A stretch of DNA of 64,000 bases from Schnuerera sp. xch1 (GCF_019931165.1 NZ_JAIOUP010000004.1:58933-122932), one strand, 5' to 3'. Positions 37,615 through 47,462 are shown, numbered from the stretch's first letter. Numbers and translations: made by a program. Notes: generated by a model not told the origin, from the sequence alone.

Positions 37615-38880
37615 TTATATATCGATAGAATTTTTCGATAGAGAAGCTAAAAATATAACCACAGCAAATATCATCATTATAGTAGTGATCAGCATTGTCC
37701 AGTACATTTTAGCCCTTTCGAGAATCATTCCATATATGAGTGCCCCAAATGGTATCCCGCCTCTTGAAATCATATTTACCAATGAAAAGACACGGGACAT
37801 ATATTCATTTGGTGTCGCTTGTTGTATAAAAGACTGGACTGGAACGGAGATAAACATATTACCAGCACTAAAAAGACATAAAACGGATGCTAGTAGAATA
37901 AAATAAATGGTCGTATCATTGCCTAATATATATAAACTAGTGGGAAAAAGTAAGATCGAAAACATAAACATCGAACTTGAGAGTATGCTGCAGCCTATAA
38001 CAAGAGGCTTAGACATCCTTACTTCTTTCCCAAACAAGTAACCAACTAGAATACTTCCTATTAGTGAACCTAATATAATAATTGTTTGTAGATAACCGTA
38101 TTGTACGTCTGAATATAATAAACTCTCCTTGAAAAATAATGGTAAAATTACACTAAAAATTGGTTGTATGACAAAATAGCTAATTAAAAGAAGAAAACTC
38201 AGCTTACGAATAAGATAATTTTGCAAAACAAATTTGACCCCTTCCAATAAGTCATTCATCATCCCTTTCACATCTTCTGTAGCTTTCTGTTTAATATGGG
38301 TATATCGAATTATCATCTCACTAGTACCAGATAATAAAAATGAAATCCCATTTACAAAAAATACCAGTGTCACTCCAAAATTAGCATACAATGCCGCTCC
38401 AATCACCGGTCCTAGTAGTACGGAGGCACTTCTAGCGGAGGCAACAATGGAATTATGTTGAGTCAATTCCTTTTTATCCACCAATTGGGGTAGCATCCCC
38501 CTTGTGGCAGGTTCAAACAATCCGTTCATTAATGATATAATCACCTGCACTGTTAGTAGCAACGAAAGTCTCATGATGCCCCAATGAGATAACAATCCTA
38601 ACCCTAAAATGATTCCTGCATTAATAAAGTCTGTTACTACCATAATTATCTTTCTATTCATTCGGTCTCCAATTACCCCTGCAAATGGATATACAAGAAG
38701 TGCTGGCATTAAAGACAAGAAGGAAAATGTCCCCACTGTTGTAGCCGTCCCACCGATATCTATAATATATAGGGGCATAATCATCATTTGGATGCTGGTT
38801 CCCGTGTCAGATACAATCCTCCCTAATAAGAATAATATAAAGTTGGTATTGAAAGATTTCTTTTTTCTTTCTATATTCAT
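37615..38880 (-). CDS. MFS exporter, intact paralogue
   Basis: 421 residues, twelve membrane helices. N-terminal NTNFILFLLGRIVSDTGTSI, loop motif GDRMNRKIIMVVTDF, and ATPNEYMSRVFSLVNMISRG near helix 10 are typical of the MFS group that includes macrolide exporters. It is the intact version of the frameshifted MFS at 26.4 kb. AGGAGGAGTAATCGAT precedes ATG 38880. It lies 85 bp after a PEP-utilising enzyme gene on the same strand, repeating the enzyme-exporter pairing. Substrate unknown. Confidence 0.88.
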   Translation of the reverse strand: MNIERKKKSFNTNFILFLLGRIVSDTGTSIQMMIMPLYIIDIGGTATTVGTFSFLSLMPALLVYPFAGVIGDRMNRKIIMVVTDFINAGIILGLGLLSHWGIMRLSLLLTVQVIISLMNGLFEPATRGMLPQLVDKKELTQHNSIVASARSASVLLGPVIGAALYANFGVTLVFFVNGISFLLSGTSEMIIRYTHIKQKATEDVKGMMNDLLEGVKFVLQNYLIRKLSFLLLISYFVIQPIFSVILPLFFKESLLYSDVQYGYLQTIIILGSLIGSILVGYLFGKEVRMSKPLVIGCSILSSSMFMFSILLFPTSLYILGNDTTIYFILLASVLCLFSAGNMFISVPVQSFIQQATPNEYMSRVFSLVNMISRGGIPFGALIYGMILERAKMYWTMLITTIMMIFAVVIFLASLSKNSIDI

Positions 38881-38965
38881 ATCGATTACTCCTCCTGTTT
38901 AATGGGCGTTAGGCCTCTATTTATACTAGTCATCGTGATTCCTTCAATACAATATCTACTCTTCT

Positions 38966-40777
38966 CTATCCCAATATCTCTATATAACCTTCGGTTCCAT
39001 TAACTCGAATTCGCTGTCCATCCTTTATTAATTTAGTAGCATTTTCAACTCCTACTACTCCGGGAATACCGTATTCACGGGTTACAACAGCTCCATGAGT
39101 CATTAATCCCCCTACCTCTGTCACCAGTCCTTTGATGGATACAAACAATGGTGTCCAGCTAGGGTCAGTAAATGATGTTACTAAAATATCGCCCTCCCCT
39201 ATATTTGCATCTTCCAACTTCAACACGACTCTTGCTGTTCCTTCAACGATGCCCGATGAAACTGGAACTCCAATTAAAGCACCTTTAGGTATATTGTCAG
39301 CGTTATATTGTCCAGAGATTATTTCCCCCTCTGAGGTCATCACCCTAGGAGGTGTCAGCTTCTCATATACTTCATAGTCCTCTTTTCTTTTGTCAATGAT
39401 ACTATAATCTAGCTTATGTGTCCGAACAACCTCCCTAAATTCATCAAAGAATAGATAATAAACGTCCTCTACTTCTTTAATGAGTTCCTTTTTCAGTAAT
39501 ATATGTGCCTCTTTCATCAGGGCTTCTTTATAAATTTGAAAACGCTTTATAAAAGAGTATTTAGGATACTCCCTAAAACCAATTACATTTCTTAAAACAT
39601 CAATCATTTTCTTGACCTTTTTCGCCTTACCTTTTCCTCCAGGCAATTGTTTTAGTCTACTTAGAATTTCGTGTTCTTTTGCCAATGCTTCTAGGCGTCC
39701 CTGTTCGAATTTATCAGTACTTGTAGTTTGCTCAACACTTTTTATATTACTGAGAATCACAGGAACGAGAGCTGTTGGTTTTTCACTCCAACGAGGTTTC
39801 GTTATATCTATCTCCCCAGGACAACGCATACCATACTTTTCAAGAAATCCCTTTACCGCTATACAAACCGCTTTTCCACCTTCTAACTTTAATAAATCGT
39901 CAAAAAAGTTCTCATCTGATGCATGCCTCAAATATTCAATCACCGCTGGGTATTGCCTAGTGACATCAGCTACATCTAAAAGTGCAAACCCCATTTCAGT
40001 AGTAACGTTGTTTTCTACTGATTTAGAAAGTATATCTACAACACCCTTTTCCCCTAACCATTTTTCCACTTTTTTATTAATCCAGTTAGAAACGAATCCA
40101 CCAACTACCATCAATTTCATATTTTCAGGACTGGTCAGTACTGTCTTCAATTTTTTTGTGTCCTGTAAAATAAACTCAAACAGTTCATCTCCTGATAACT
40201 TTTCGATTCTTTGCTCCATATCACTTATCATCCGCTCATTATATCTGATCTGATCTTCAACAACTGATAAATCATTTTTTAGATATGTTTTTATCGCTGG
40301 AATAATCCAGGATAGGGCACCCGTATCCGAATTGATGGACCCTTTCCCACGAGGCAAAGTTTTAACAAAATCTTTTCGCTTCATTAAATTAGAAAGTCCG
40401 TTCTCCATCAGGGCATCAGCCTTTCCGATATTGCTCATAAGAATCTTCCGTCCTATTGGTGAGGCCAGATCATATGATATATCTCCAAAAAGTCTCCCAC
40501 CAGCATCCTCTAAATTTTCTCCGAACCAAAATGATAAGAATCTGATAAAAGAGATTCCAAGGGGTTTAATAACATCCGTCATCATCTGTGTATGCCCCAT
40601 AGACATATATATCCGGTTCTTTCCATCGCTCTCCGGTATGGGATATAGTGTAGTAATAGGGCGGCTTTGAACGATATAAAATTCATCTTCATCAAGACAC
40701 CATTCGATATCCTGGGAACATCTAAAATATGCTTCAATTTTTCTACCTATGGATTCAAGCTGTAAAATCTGCTCATA
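38966..40777 (-). pseudogene. PEP-utilising enzyme (Rph-like), N-terminus deleted
   Basis: An open frame reaches from 40777 to 38966 (about 603 codons) without a proper start. It begins inside the ATP-grasp domain (QDIEWCLDEDEFYIVQSRPI), crosses the middle domain and ends with the His domain (THGAVVTREYGIPGVVGVEN, NGTEGYIEI). The first 200 or so residues are missing. At about 40777 it is fused to a TetR C-terminal fragment on the other strand. Internal ATGs such as 40606 could start a shortened protein but it would lack ATP binding. The His domain closely resembles the remnant at 27.7 kb. Confidence 0.8.
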
Positions 40778-40953
40778 TGAAACTAATCAAACAAGGTAAA
40801 CTTGAGGGAATTCTAGACAACGATATTTCTTCTGAATCAATTTCAATTTACATTCATGCAATCAATAAGGCACTACAGTCTAATTTAAGTAAAAAGGTAC
40901 AAAGTGATTTAGGCAAATTATTTTTTTATGGCTTGTTTGGATCGAGTAACTGA
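40775..40953 (+). pseudogene. TetR-family regulator, C-terminal fragment
   Basis: ELIKQG-like KLIKQGKLEGILDNDISSES, YIHAINKALQSNL and DLGKLFFYGLFG are the last helices of a TetR protein. No DNA-binding half is present. It starts at the junction with the PEP-enzyme fragment. Confidence 0.65.
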
Positions 40954-41031
40954 TTAACTCATGTGGAACATAACTCCTTCTATATTTCTTATGGATTTTA
41001 TACCTATCATAAATATTTTCTCACAAAAATT

Positions 41032-41073
41032 ACACCCCACTCAGTAGATTTTCATATCTAAAGTGCGGGGTGT
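41032..41073. terminator. Terminator-like hairpin
   Basis: ACACCCCACT pairs with AGTGCGGGGTGT (one bulge), followed by TATTTTAT on the plus strand. It lies after the TetR fragment. Confidence 0.55.
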
Positions 41074-41127
41074 ATTTTATATTACAAGAATAATTTTTAC
41101 ATTATTTTTTTACGTATTATAATTATG

Positions 41128-41488
41128 CAAATAATACGCCCGTCACACTTATTAGTCTGAGGGAACATATCGATTGTAAAGGAGCTTCAGTTTCACTTGC
41201 AACATTTTTTACACTAGGATATTTCTTAAGATCAGTCAAAGCACCCATATGGTCGTGGTCATGATGTGTAATTAGAATTTTAGTAAATTGGTTACAATCT
41301 AAATTTTCCGATCTAAGCCATCTTCAATAATAGGCACAAAACTGCAAGCACACAATTCCTACAGTATAACCCTAATATTGTAAAATTCTTTACAAGTATA
41401 CAGATGCTACTCCCATTCACTGCTTCCCTATATGTCAATGTTTCTCCATTTCCCAACTTTAATTTTTTATCTGTAAGTTAGTAGTCAT
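41128..41488 (-). pseudogene. Fused remnants of an alpha/beta hydrolase and a metallo-beta-lactamase-fold gene
   Basis: From ATG 41488 (CCAAGGAGATTA before it) the minus strand encodes MTTNLQIKN, shifts, then LGNGETLTYREAVNGSS, the usual start of an alpha/beta hydrolase. Further on, another frame gives LDCNQFTKILITHHDHDHMG then ALTDLKKYPSVKNV, the zinc motif of an MBL-fold hydrolase. Several stops and shifts separate the pieces. None is functional. An IS21-like repeat (GGGAACATATCGA) lies at its left end. Confidence 0.6.
41157..41175. repeat. IS21-like end repeat, single copy
   Basis: CTGAGGGAACATATCGATTG matches the repeats at 47615-47668 and 51511-51565. Confidence 0.45.
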
Positions 41489-41934
41489 TCCATTAATCTC
41501 CTTGGACATTTATGGAAACCCTTACATACGTCATCAGAATTATACTCTCAGTCATAGAATGTACCCAATCACATTTCGCTAAGGCTTGTCTTCTTGGACA
41601 TTCCTGACATGAGACGTACATCTACTTACAACTCATTTCACTCCTTGTAAGCAATGTTACGATTTCAACATATGTTTTGGCTGTAAGATGAGAATAATAC
41701 GCATTAAAATAATTTTTCATAAAGATATATCCTCTAATGTAAGAGGAATAGAAAATTCGGTATCCTATTAGTTATTTACCCATTTTGTTGAAAGTCTATG
41801 AAATCAAAAATATACTTATAAAATACTATACCCTACATGATATTTATACAATTACGCAAAAGGTTATTGATATAATAACCTTTTAACGAAATCTCTCCCT
41901 GTGGGTAAGTAACTGTACTTAGTATAAGGACAGG
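41489..41934. other. Degenerate stretch, possible dead gene
   Basis: The minus strand from about 41721 encodes MKNYFNAYYSHLTAKTYVEI and, after stops, CQECPRRQALAKCDW then VHSMTESIILM. The Cys pattern suggests a former small metal-binding protein. I do not recognise it. Confidence 0.25.
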
Positions 41935-42699
41935 TTATAATTTTTTATAAACTCTCATTGCAAAAATATAAGCAACAACTATTATTGCTATACACCAATC
42001 AAGAGCAACCCATATATCATTTCCTACTGGTTGGTTTGCTAATAAATTACGAATAGCTTCTACGATAGGTGTTACAGGCTGGTTTTCTGCAAAGACGCGT
42101 ACTGCTGAAGGCATCGTATCTGTTGGTACAAAGGCAGAACTTATAAATGGTAAGAAGATAATTGGGTATGAGAATGCTCCTGCACCATCTGGTGTTTTCG
42201 CTGCAAGTCCAGCAATTACAGCAATCCAAGTCAAAGCAAGTGTAAATACGCTAAGAATTCCAAATACAGCTGACCACTCTAAGATTCCTGCTGAAGAACG
42301 GAACCCCATTAATAATGCAACAAGTATAACAACCAATACAGAAATTCCGTTAGAAATTATTGATGTTAATACATGCCCCCATAGTACAGTTGAACGAGCT
42401 ATGGGCATAGAATGAAAGCGTTCAAATATACCACTTTTTTTATCTGTAAATAACCGGTAAGCTACATATGCAATTCCGCTACCAATAGTCATTAGCATTA
42501 TACCTGGTAATAGGTAATCAACATAATTCTCTGTACCTGTTTCAATTGCACCTCCAAATACATATACAAATAGTAACATTATCGCAATTGGCGTGATACT
42601 AACTGTGATGATTGTATCCATACTTCTAAAAATATGACGCATAGAACGTCCAAACATAACACCCATATCAGTGAAAAAATATCTATTGATAGATTTCAT
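41935..42699 (-). CDS. ABC-2 type drug exporter permease (DrrB-like)
   Basis: 254 residues with six membrane helices. SITPIAIMLLFVYVFGGAIE, DYLLPGIMLMTIGSGIAY, DKKSGIFERFHSMPIARSTV and LPFISSAFVPTDTMPSAVRV are classic ABC-2/DrrB blocks. It follows the ATPase gene with no gap and the two form an exporter. The PadR and DUF1048 genes upstream are on the same strand. Substrate unknown; DrrAB homologues export hydrophobic drugs or lipids. Confidence 0.93.
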   Translation of the reverse strand: MKSINRYFFTDMGVMFGRSMRHIFRSMDTIITVSITPIAIMLLFVYVFGGAIETGTENYVDYLLPGIMLMTIGSGIAYVAYRLFTDKKSGIFERFHSMPIARSTVLWGHVLTSIISNGISVLVVILVALLMGFRSSAGILEWSAVFGILSVFTLALTWIAVIAGLAAKTPDGAGAFSYPIIFLPFISSAFVPTDTMPSAVRVFAENQPVTPIVEAIRNLLANQPVGNDIWVALDWCIAIIVVAYIFAMRVYKKL

Positions 42700-43461
42700 T
42701 TATTTGTCCTCCTTTTTACCAACGATAGCTAGAAATACTTCTTCTAATGTTGGTTGTTTTTTAACATATTCTACTTTTGCAGATGGGAATAACTTTTTCA
42801 AGTCTTCTAGGGTACCTTGAGCAATAATCTTCCCTCCATGAAGAATAGCAATTTTATCTGCTAGTTGTTCTGCTTCTTCTAAATATTGAGTCGTTAAGAA
42901 TACTGTAGTTCCTGCATCTGATAGCCCTTTTACAATCTTCCAAACTTCTAAACGTGTTTCTGGATCAAGACCTGCTGTTGGCTCATCTAAGAAAATAATC
43001 TTTGGATTTCCCACAAGACTCATTGCAATATCAATTCTTCTTTTCATACCTCCAGAGTAAGTACCAACTCTACGATCTGCAGCCTCTGACATACCAAAAC
43101 GATTAATTAACTCATCTGCTACTTGATTTGGATTTTTAAGATGTCTAAGTTTTGCTATCATTTGAAGATTTTCACGTCCAGTCATTACTTCATCAATAGC
43201 AGCGAACTGACCAGTAAGGCTGATAGAATCTCTAATCTCCCTTGGATTTTTTTCAACATCAAAATCATCGATCATAACACTTCCAGCATCCGATTTAAGC
43301 AAAGTAGTCATAATTTTAATCATCGTCGTTTTCCCAGCGCCATTAGAACCTAGTAATGCAAAAATACTTCCCTTCTCTACTTTAAAATCCACTCCTTTGA
43401 GTACTTCTACATCTTTGTAAGATTTCTTTACCCCTTTAATTTGTATGATATTTTTTTTCAT
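42700..43461 (-). CDS. ABC exporter ATPase (DrrA-like)
   Basis: 253 residues from ATG 43461 (GAGGAGGAAAAGAAA). Walker A GSNGAGKTT, Q-loop TGQFAAID, signature YSGGMKRRID, Walker B IIFLDEPTAGLD and the DrrA-type C-terminal KKQPTLEEVFLAIVGKKED are present. It pairs with the adjacent permease. A strong hairpin 41-84 bp upstream may attenuate readthrough from the PadR/DUF1048 genes. Confidence 0.95.
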   Translation of the reverse strand: MKKNIIQIKGVKKSYKDVEVLKGVDFKVEKGSIFALLGSNGAGKTTMIKIMTTLLKSDAGSVMIDDFDVEKNPREIRDSISLTGQFAAIDEVMTGRENLQMIAKLRHLKNPNQVADELINRFGMSEAADRRVGTYSGGMKRRIDIAMSLVGNPKIIFLDEPTAGLDPETRLEVWKIVKGLSDAGTTVFLTTQYLEEAEQLADKIAILHGGKIIAQGTLEDLKKLFPSAKVEYVKKQPTLEEVFLAIVGKKEDK

Positions 43462-43501
43462 TTTCTTTTCCTCCTCTACATTATAGTTTGATAATTGCCA
43501 T

Positions 43502-43545
43502 AAAAAAGAGCCAACAACTGTGATTTCACTCACGGTTATCGGCTC
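43502..43545 (-). terminator. Terminator/attenuator upstream of drrA-like gene
   Basis: GAGCCGATAACCGTGAG pairs with CAC-GTTGTTGGCTC and is followed by TTTTTTAT on the minus strand. It overlaps the 3' end of the KTR gene and precedes the ATPase gene, so it may set the level of the exporter. Confidence 0.7.
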
Positions 43546-43724
43546 TGCGTCTTAGCGTCTGGCTCCTTGATAACTGATATATTTAGCTGTTTTACATTGA
43601 TTATAGTTTCCTGTTTACACTTGGGACAAAATAGTGGAAAGTTTTCAATTACTGTATCAACACGCATCTTGACCCTTGTTTTATTGCCACAGACTGGGCA
43701 TAATATCCACTTGTATTTACACAC
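43536..43724 (-). CDS. Cysteine-rich KTR-domain small protein
   Basis: 62 residues. WILCPVCGNKTRVKMRVDT then LFCPKCKQETIINVKQ gives two CPxC zinc-ribbon pairs and the KTR motif. Such proteins are often found in integrative elements and drug-resistance regions. It starts at GTG 43724 and its last codons lie in the terminator stem. Molecular role is unknown. Confidence 0.8.
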   Translation of the reverse strand: MCKYKWILCPVCGNKTRVKMRVDTVIENFPLFCPKCKQETIINVKQLNISVIKEPDAKTQSR

Positions 43725-43776
43725 TCTACCATCAACCTTTCACTTCAATTACTTTTTCAATCTCGATATTTTCCTC

Positions 43777-44127
43777 TTATTTTGTTTTATCCTTAACCTT
43801 TTTCATGGCCTTGCTAACTTCTTGGTCAACAGATTCCTGATAAATGTCAGCGTAAGTTTTTGAATCTTTGATTAGATCGTCGCAGAAAGCCGCTACATCA
43901 CTGCCCGTCACTTCGAGAACGCCTTTCCCCGAGGCCGCACCCTCCTCAAAAAGATCGATAATCCCCGAGAGTAAACCTATCCCGTCGGTCAGTTCAACAG
44001 GGCCGACCTTAAAGAGATATCTTTGAATCTCTTTATAAACAACTTGATAATCTTTCGGTAGAGTTTTTGCACGAGCAACGTGCGATCGCCATTCTTTTTT
44101 ACCTTTAATAATATCTTGTATTCTCAT
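43777..44127 (-). CDS. DUF1048 family protein
   Basis: 116 residues. KKEWRSHVARAKTLPKDYQVV, EIQRYLF and GLLSGIIDLFEEGAASGKGV with VAAFCDDLI are the conserved helical blocks of DUF1048. These proteins accompany PadR regulators and ABC exporters. GGAGGGCAAA precedes ATG 44127. It is a paralogue of the next gene upstream (9 bp apart). Function unknown. Confidence 0.88.
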   Translation of the reverse strand: MRIQDIIKGKKEWRSHVARAKTLPKDYQVVYKEIQRYLFKVGPVELTDGIGLLSGIIDLFEEGAASGKGVLEVTGSDVAAFCDDLIKDSKTYADIYQESVDQEVSKAMKKVKDKTK

Positions 44128-44136
44128 TTTGCCCTC

Positions 44137-44484
44137 CTATTTACCTAATTTTTTGGCAATATTATTGTTGAGTTGCTCTCGCCATTTGTCGCGAAATGAC
44201 TTTATCCCTTCCTCGCCTGCTAACGTTGAACAGAAGCCTTTAATATCGTCACCTAAAGCCTCTTGAACACTTTGTCCCTCCACCGCTGTTTCTTCAAGCA
44301 GACCAAGCACACCGTCAAGAATTGGCATGAGATTGCGACCGGTAAAATCTGAGTTCATCCAAAGATTAGCATTAATTTCTTCCCATGCCGCTTGATAATC
44401 AGTCGGAAGCTTTCTAACTCGCGATTCAAAACTTTTCATTTCTTTAGTCATATCGTTTCCAGTGATTTTTTCCCAAAAATTCAT
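44137..44484 (-). CDS. DUF1048 family protein
   Basis: 115 residues with the same blocks: EMKSFESRVRKLPTDYQAAW, LDGVLGLLEETAVEGQSVQE and IKGFCSTLAGEEG. Its ATG overlaps the PadR stop (ATGA), so translation is coupled. Two successive DUF1048 genes suggest a hetero-pair. Function unknown; association with the exporter is by operon. Confidence 0.9.
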   Translation of the reverse strand: MNFWEKITGNDMTKEMKSFESRVRKLPTDYQAAWEEINANLWMNSDFTGRNLMPILDGVLGLLEETAVEGQSVQEALGDDIKGFCSTLAGEEGIKSFRDKWREQLNNNIAKKLGK

Positions 44485-44807
44485 TGTTCTCTCTCCTTTA
44501 ACTCGTTAATTCTTGATACGATAAATTCCCATTTTTCCCAAAACCTCCGCAGCTCTTCACGTCCAGCATCGTTGAGCGTAAAAAACTTCCGCGGCGGTCC
44601 CTTATCGGATGGCTTTTTCATAGTTTCCACCAACTTGTTTTTTTCAAGCCGCACCAAGATAGTGTAAACTGTCCCATCCACAACATCTGTAAATCCGAGA
44701 TCATTCAGCTGTCTTGTTATTTCGTATCCGTAGGTTTCTTTGCGGCTTAAAATTTCAAGGACGCAGCCTTCCAGTACACCTTTGAGCATTTCAGTAATGT
44801 TATTCAA
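44481..44807 (-). CDS. PadR-family regulator
   Basis: 108 residues from TTG 44807 (GAGGTGACTCG before it; GTG 44816 is an alternative). LKGVLEGCVLEILSRKETYG then YEITRQLNDLGFTDVVDGTV and YTILVRLEKNKLVETMKKPS is the PadR winged helix. It heads the operon PadR-DUF1048-DUF1048-KTR-ATPase-permease and likely represses it until a drug binds. TAGTA repeats at 44828-44860 in the promoter could be its sites. Confidence 0.92.
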   Translation of the reverse strand: MNNITEMLKGVLEGCVLEILSRKETYGYEITRQLNDLGFTDVVDGTVYTILVRLEKNKLVETMKKPSDKGPPRKFFTLNDAGREELRRFWEKWEFIVSRINELKEREQ

Positions 44808-44984
44808 ACGAGTCACCTCTTCGCTATCTAGTAATACAGGTATTTAGTAACACTTACTACTCGTATAATATCACGTGGCAGTGGTAGTGTCAATATGATA
44901 TGTTTATTTTTTTGACTATTCTATGATAATGTCATATTAAATTTATTCTGAAAAATGTCATATATGAAAGAGGAAATATTTAAT

Positions 44985-45157
44985 ATGGCTCAAGAAAAAT
45001 AACTAGACTCATGGTTATTAATCAAACTATTGATAAAGTAATAACTATTAAAGATGCTGCTGAGATTATAGGCTTAAGTAAGCGCCAAGTGATAAGGTTA
45101 AAGAAAGGAGTTATAGAAAAAGGACCTGCGTTCATTATCCATAAAAATAACTGTTAA
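44985..45157 (+). mobile_element. ISNCY-type transposase, N-terminal remnant
   Basis: MAQEK, a shift in an A-run, then MVINQTIDKVITIKDAAEII and GLSKRQVIRLKKGVIEKGPA with FIIHKN. This HTH start is typical of ISNCY transposases. It stops at 45157, with no catalytic domain. Confidence 0.7.
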
Positions 45158-45447
45158 ATTCTCTAGCAAATCTGCTTCCCATTGCATTTGAAAATCAATG
45201 TCATCAATTTTCGAAGGATTGTCATGGTTACCTATTATAAAACATATTCGATCAATATTTTTGTCATAACTTACCTTTTGTAATATTTCTCTGATTACTG
45301 CTGGTTCTTCTTTTTCTCGATCTCCAATATTTTCACCTTTCATTATATCTTCTGCATTTTGTAAAACTTTGAGAGTATGGTCTATGCCAAAAGGAATTTC
45401 TTTGAATACTTCTTTCATCTCTATAATGATTTTTTCTTTAAAGATAA
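45141..45447 (-). pseudogene. HD-domain hydrolase with internal deletion
   Basis: The minus strand encodes KEKIIIEMKEVFKEIPFGID then HTLKVLQNAEDIMKGENIGD, jumps to EEPAVIREILQKVSYDKNID and ends RICFIIGNHDNPSKID and MQWEADLLENL. HD-family phosphohydrolases have the HD pair between these pieces; it has been deleted. The start codon is also out of frame (near 45447). The last 17 residues come from the ISNCY junction. Confidence 0.6.
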
Positions 45448-45448
45448 A

Positions 45449-46026
45449 TTACCTCCATTTATACCTCATAGATATTTTAGTTCTATCTATCCACTTATCA
45501 TATTTCACAAGTTTATATTCAAAAGTTTCAAGCAGTTTTATAGCTTTCTTTTCGTTGATACAATAAGCATTATTACATGCAAATAATACTTGATTTAAAC
45601 ATGAAACTACATGAAAAACATGGTCTGCAATAAAATATTTATCATCTGCTCTCAAATTTGCCTTTACAAACATTAAAGAAAACTCTATCTCAAACATAAA
45701 AAACTCAACTAAACTTTTCCGCAAGGCAGTAGGATACGTTTTCGCTGTTTTTTAAATTCGCATAAGCTTTCATTCCTAGCATATAGTATTTTGCTAATCG
45801 CTAATTCTCCTCAATACATGACACTTATATAACCACGGGGATGACCAGCCTGATAATTGGCAGTAACAATTCCTTGCTCCGTATCTTTCATTATTTATTC
45901 AACACGTTTAATATCAAGTAAAATTAAGTCTACATAATGCCCATTTATGACTACCCATCCACCGTCATTAACCCAATTTCCCCATGCTCCGGGAAGTACA
46001 ACTAGGTTGTTTCTATCTAAGAATCT
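45449..46026 (-). pseudogene. Nucleotidyltransferase-like gene (DUF4037 type), multiple stops
   Basis: Read across stops, the minus strand gives LVVLPGAWGNWVNDGGWVVI, GHYVDLILLDIKRVE, MKDTEQGIVTANYQAGHPRG, then TYPTALRKSLVEFFMFEIEF and LNQVLFACNNAYCINEKKAI. This is the middle and end of a nucleotidyltransferase/DUF4037-type protein. The N-terminal catalytic part is missing at the junction with the mef gene. Clearly non-functional. Confidence 0.6.
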
Positions 46027-47244
46027 TTATTTTGAATCTAATTTTCTAATCTCGGTAATCATTGGGCAAACTATAGCAATGCCGATGATTAAAATACCTG
46101 ATATTAAAAACCAATTGTTTACACCAATTCTATCAGCAAAGAACCCGGAAAGGATTAACCCAAGTGGCATAGCAAATGACATGATACTCCCAGTCAAGGA
46201 AAATACACGTCCTAAATATTCAGGCTTAATTTTCTCCTGAAAAAGAGATGTTTGCACACCGCTATAAAACGGTACCGAAAGTCCCATAATTGCACAACAA
46301 ACTACAAATATCACAAATCCACTTGAAGGAAGTAAGCCCGAAATGGCTAAACTAGCTCCCATCATAAAAATTGATACCGTTATTAATAGTATTCGCTTTT
46401 TATAGCTGCCAAGCAATCCTAATAACAGACCCCCTACCAACATACCAGAGGCATAAGCAATCTCCGTAATAGAAATATGCATCGGTGTCCCATTAAAATA
46501 TTCCATGCTGATTAAAGGATATAATGCATTGATAGGCATATAAACAAACATATATAGTGTTCCTATGAGTAATAAAGCAAACAATCCTTTGTTATCCCTT
46601 AAGATAAAAAATCCTTCTCTCATCTCTCCTATAAAACTTAGCTTAAAGCTTTTTTCTTCTACTTTAAGCTTTGGAATATTCACGAATGCTACTGTGAGGC
46701 TAGCAATTACAGCACCTAGCACATCGATGGCTATAATCGCATTCAATTCCCAAACAGAGTATAGTAATGCCGCAACTGCTGGACTTAAAATATAACTTAT
46801 AGACTGCAAGGACTGACTATAACCCGCACATTTGGTCAACTGATCTTCCGGTACTAAAAGAGGTGTGACCGCATTCAAAGCAGGGGAATGAAAAGCTGTA
46901 CCAATACTACGGATAAACAATACTACCATAAGCATCCATACAGGTAACTCCATATACAATGCAATAATAGCTAGCACTGATCCAGCTGCTGCAATAATTA
47001 AATCAGCACCAATCATTATCTTTTTCCTATCATAGCGATCCACTAGCACACCAATAGCTGGCCCAAAAACCGCATAGGGTAGAAAGCCCACTAGTGAGGC
47101 CATAGACAAGACCATCGCAGATCCTGTTTTTTCTGTAAGATAAAAAATAATCGCCATTTGTAGGATGGCACTTGTAATTAAAGATATTGCCTGCCCTGCC
47201 CATATTGTAAAAAACTTTAGTTTCCAATTATTATATTTTCCCAT
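46027..47244 (-). CDS. mef: Mef-type macrolide efflux MFS transporter
   Basis: 405 residues from ATG 47244 (AGGAG 9 bases before). YNNWKLKFFTIWAGQAISLI, FGPAIGVLVDRYDRKKIMIG, TPLLVPEDQLTKCAGYSQSL and SVQTSLFQEKIKPEYLGRVF are nearly the sequence of Mef(A)/Mef(E) as I remember it. Twelve helices are present and the length equals Mef(A). It would expel 14/15-membered macrolides. A leader peptide and two hairpins upstream give macrolide-inducible attenuation. The usual partner msr(D) is absent; a UvrA-like ABC gene lies upstream instead. Confidence 0.9.
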   Translation of the reverse strand: MGKYNNWKLKFFTIWAGQAISLITSAILQMAIIFYLTEKTGSAMVLSMASLVGFLPYAVFGPAIGVLVDRYDRKKIMIGADLIIAAAGSVLAIIALYMELPVWMLMVVLFIRSIGTAFHSPALNAVTPLLVPEDQLTKCAGYSQSLQSISYILSPAVAALLYSVWELNAIIAIDVLGAVIASLTVAFVNIPKLKVEEKSFKLSFIGEMREGFFILRDNKGLFALLLIGTLYMFVYMPINALYPLISMEYFNGTPMHISITEIAYASGMLVGGLLLGLLGSYKKRILLITVSIFMMGASLAISGLLPSSGFVIFVVCCAIMGLSVPFYSGVQTSLFQEKIKPEYLGRVFSLTGSIMSFAMPLGLILSGFFADRIGVNNWFLISGILIIGIAIVCPMITEIRKLDSK

Positions 47245-47303
47245 TTTTATCATCTCCTACATATTATTTTGCTTGAATTTCTATTTTGAATAGTATTCTA
47301 GGC

Positions 47304-47349
47304 AATAAAAAATGCAGACCTTAATCCACAATGTGGCTTTGGTCTGCAT
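47304..47349 (-). terminator. Second terminator hairpin in the mef leader
   Basis: ATGCAGACC (47341-47349) pairs with GGTCTGCAT (47312-47320), then TTTTTTATT on the minus strand. An inner CCACATTGTGG stem is also possible. It stands about 60 bp before mef. Confidence 0.8.
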
Positions 47350-47462
47350 ACATACAATATGGAAACATTCTTTAAAAACATATAGTTAAATAAAGGCACA
47401 ACTAAATAAACTATAGCTTACCGTAACTAATGAATGCTCAATATCGTATAAATAAGCACAAC

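Noticed and set aside
39612..40253. 213-codon plus-strand frame opposite the PEP-enzyme fragment
   Set aside because: Antisense of a recognisable protein; Phe/Ser-rich, no motif.
43123..43353. Plus-strand frame opposite the DrrA-like ATPase
   Set aside because: Overlaps the Walker and signature coding region of a clear ABC ATPase.
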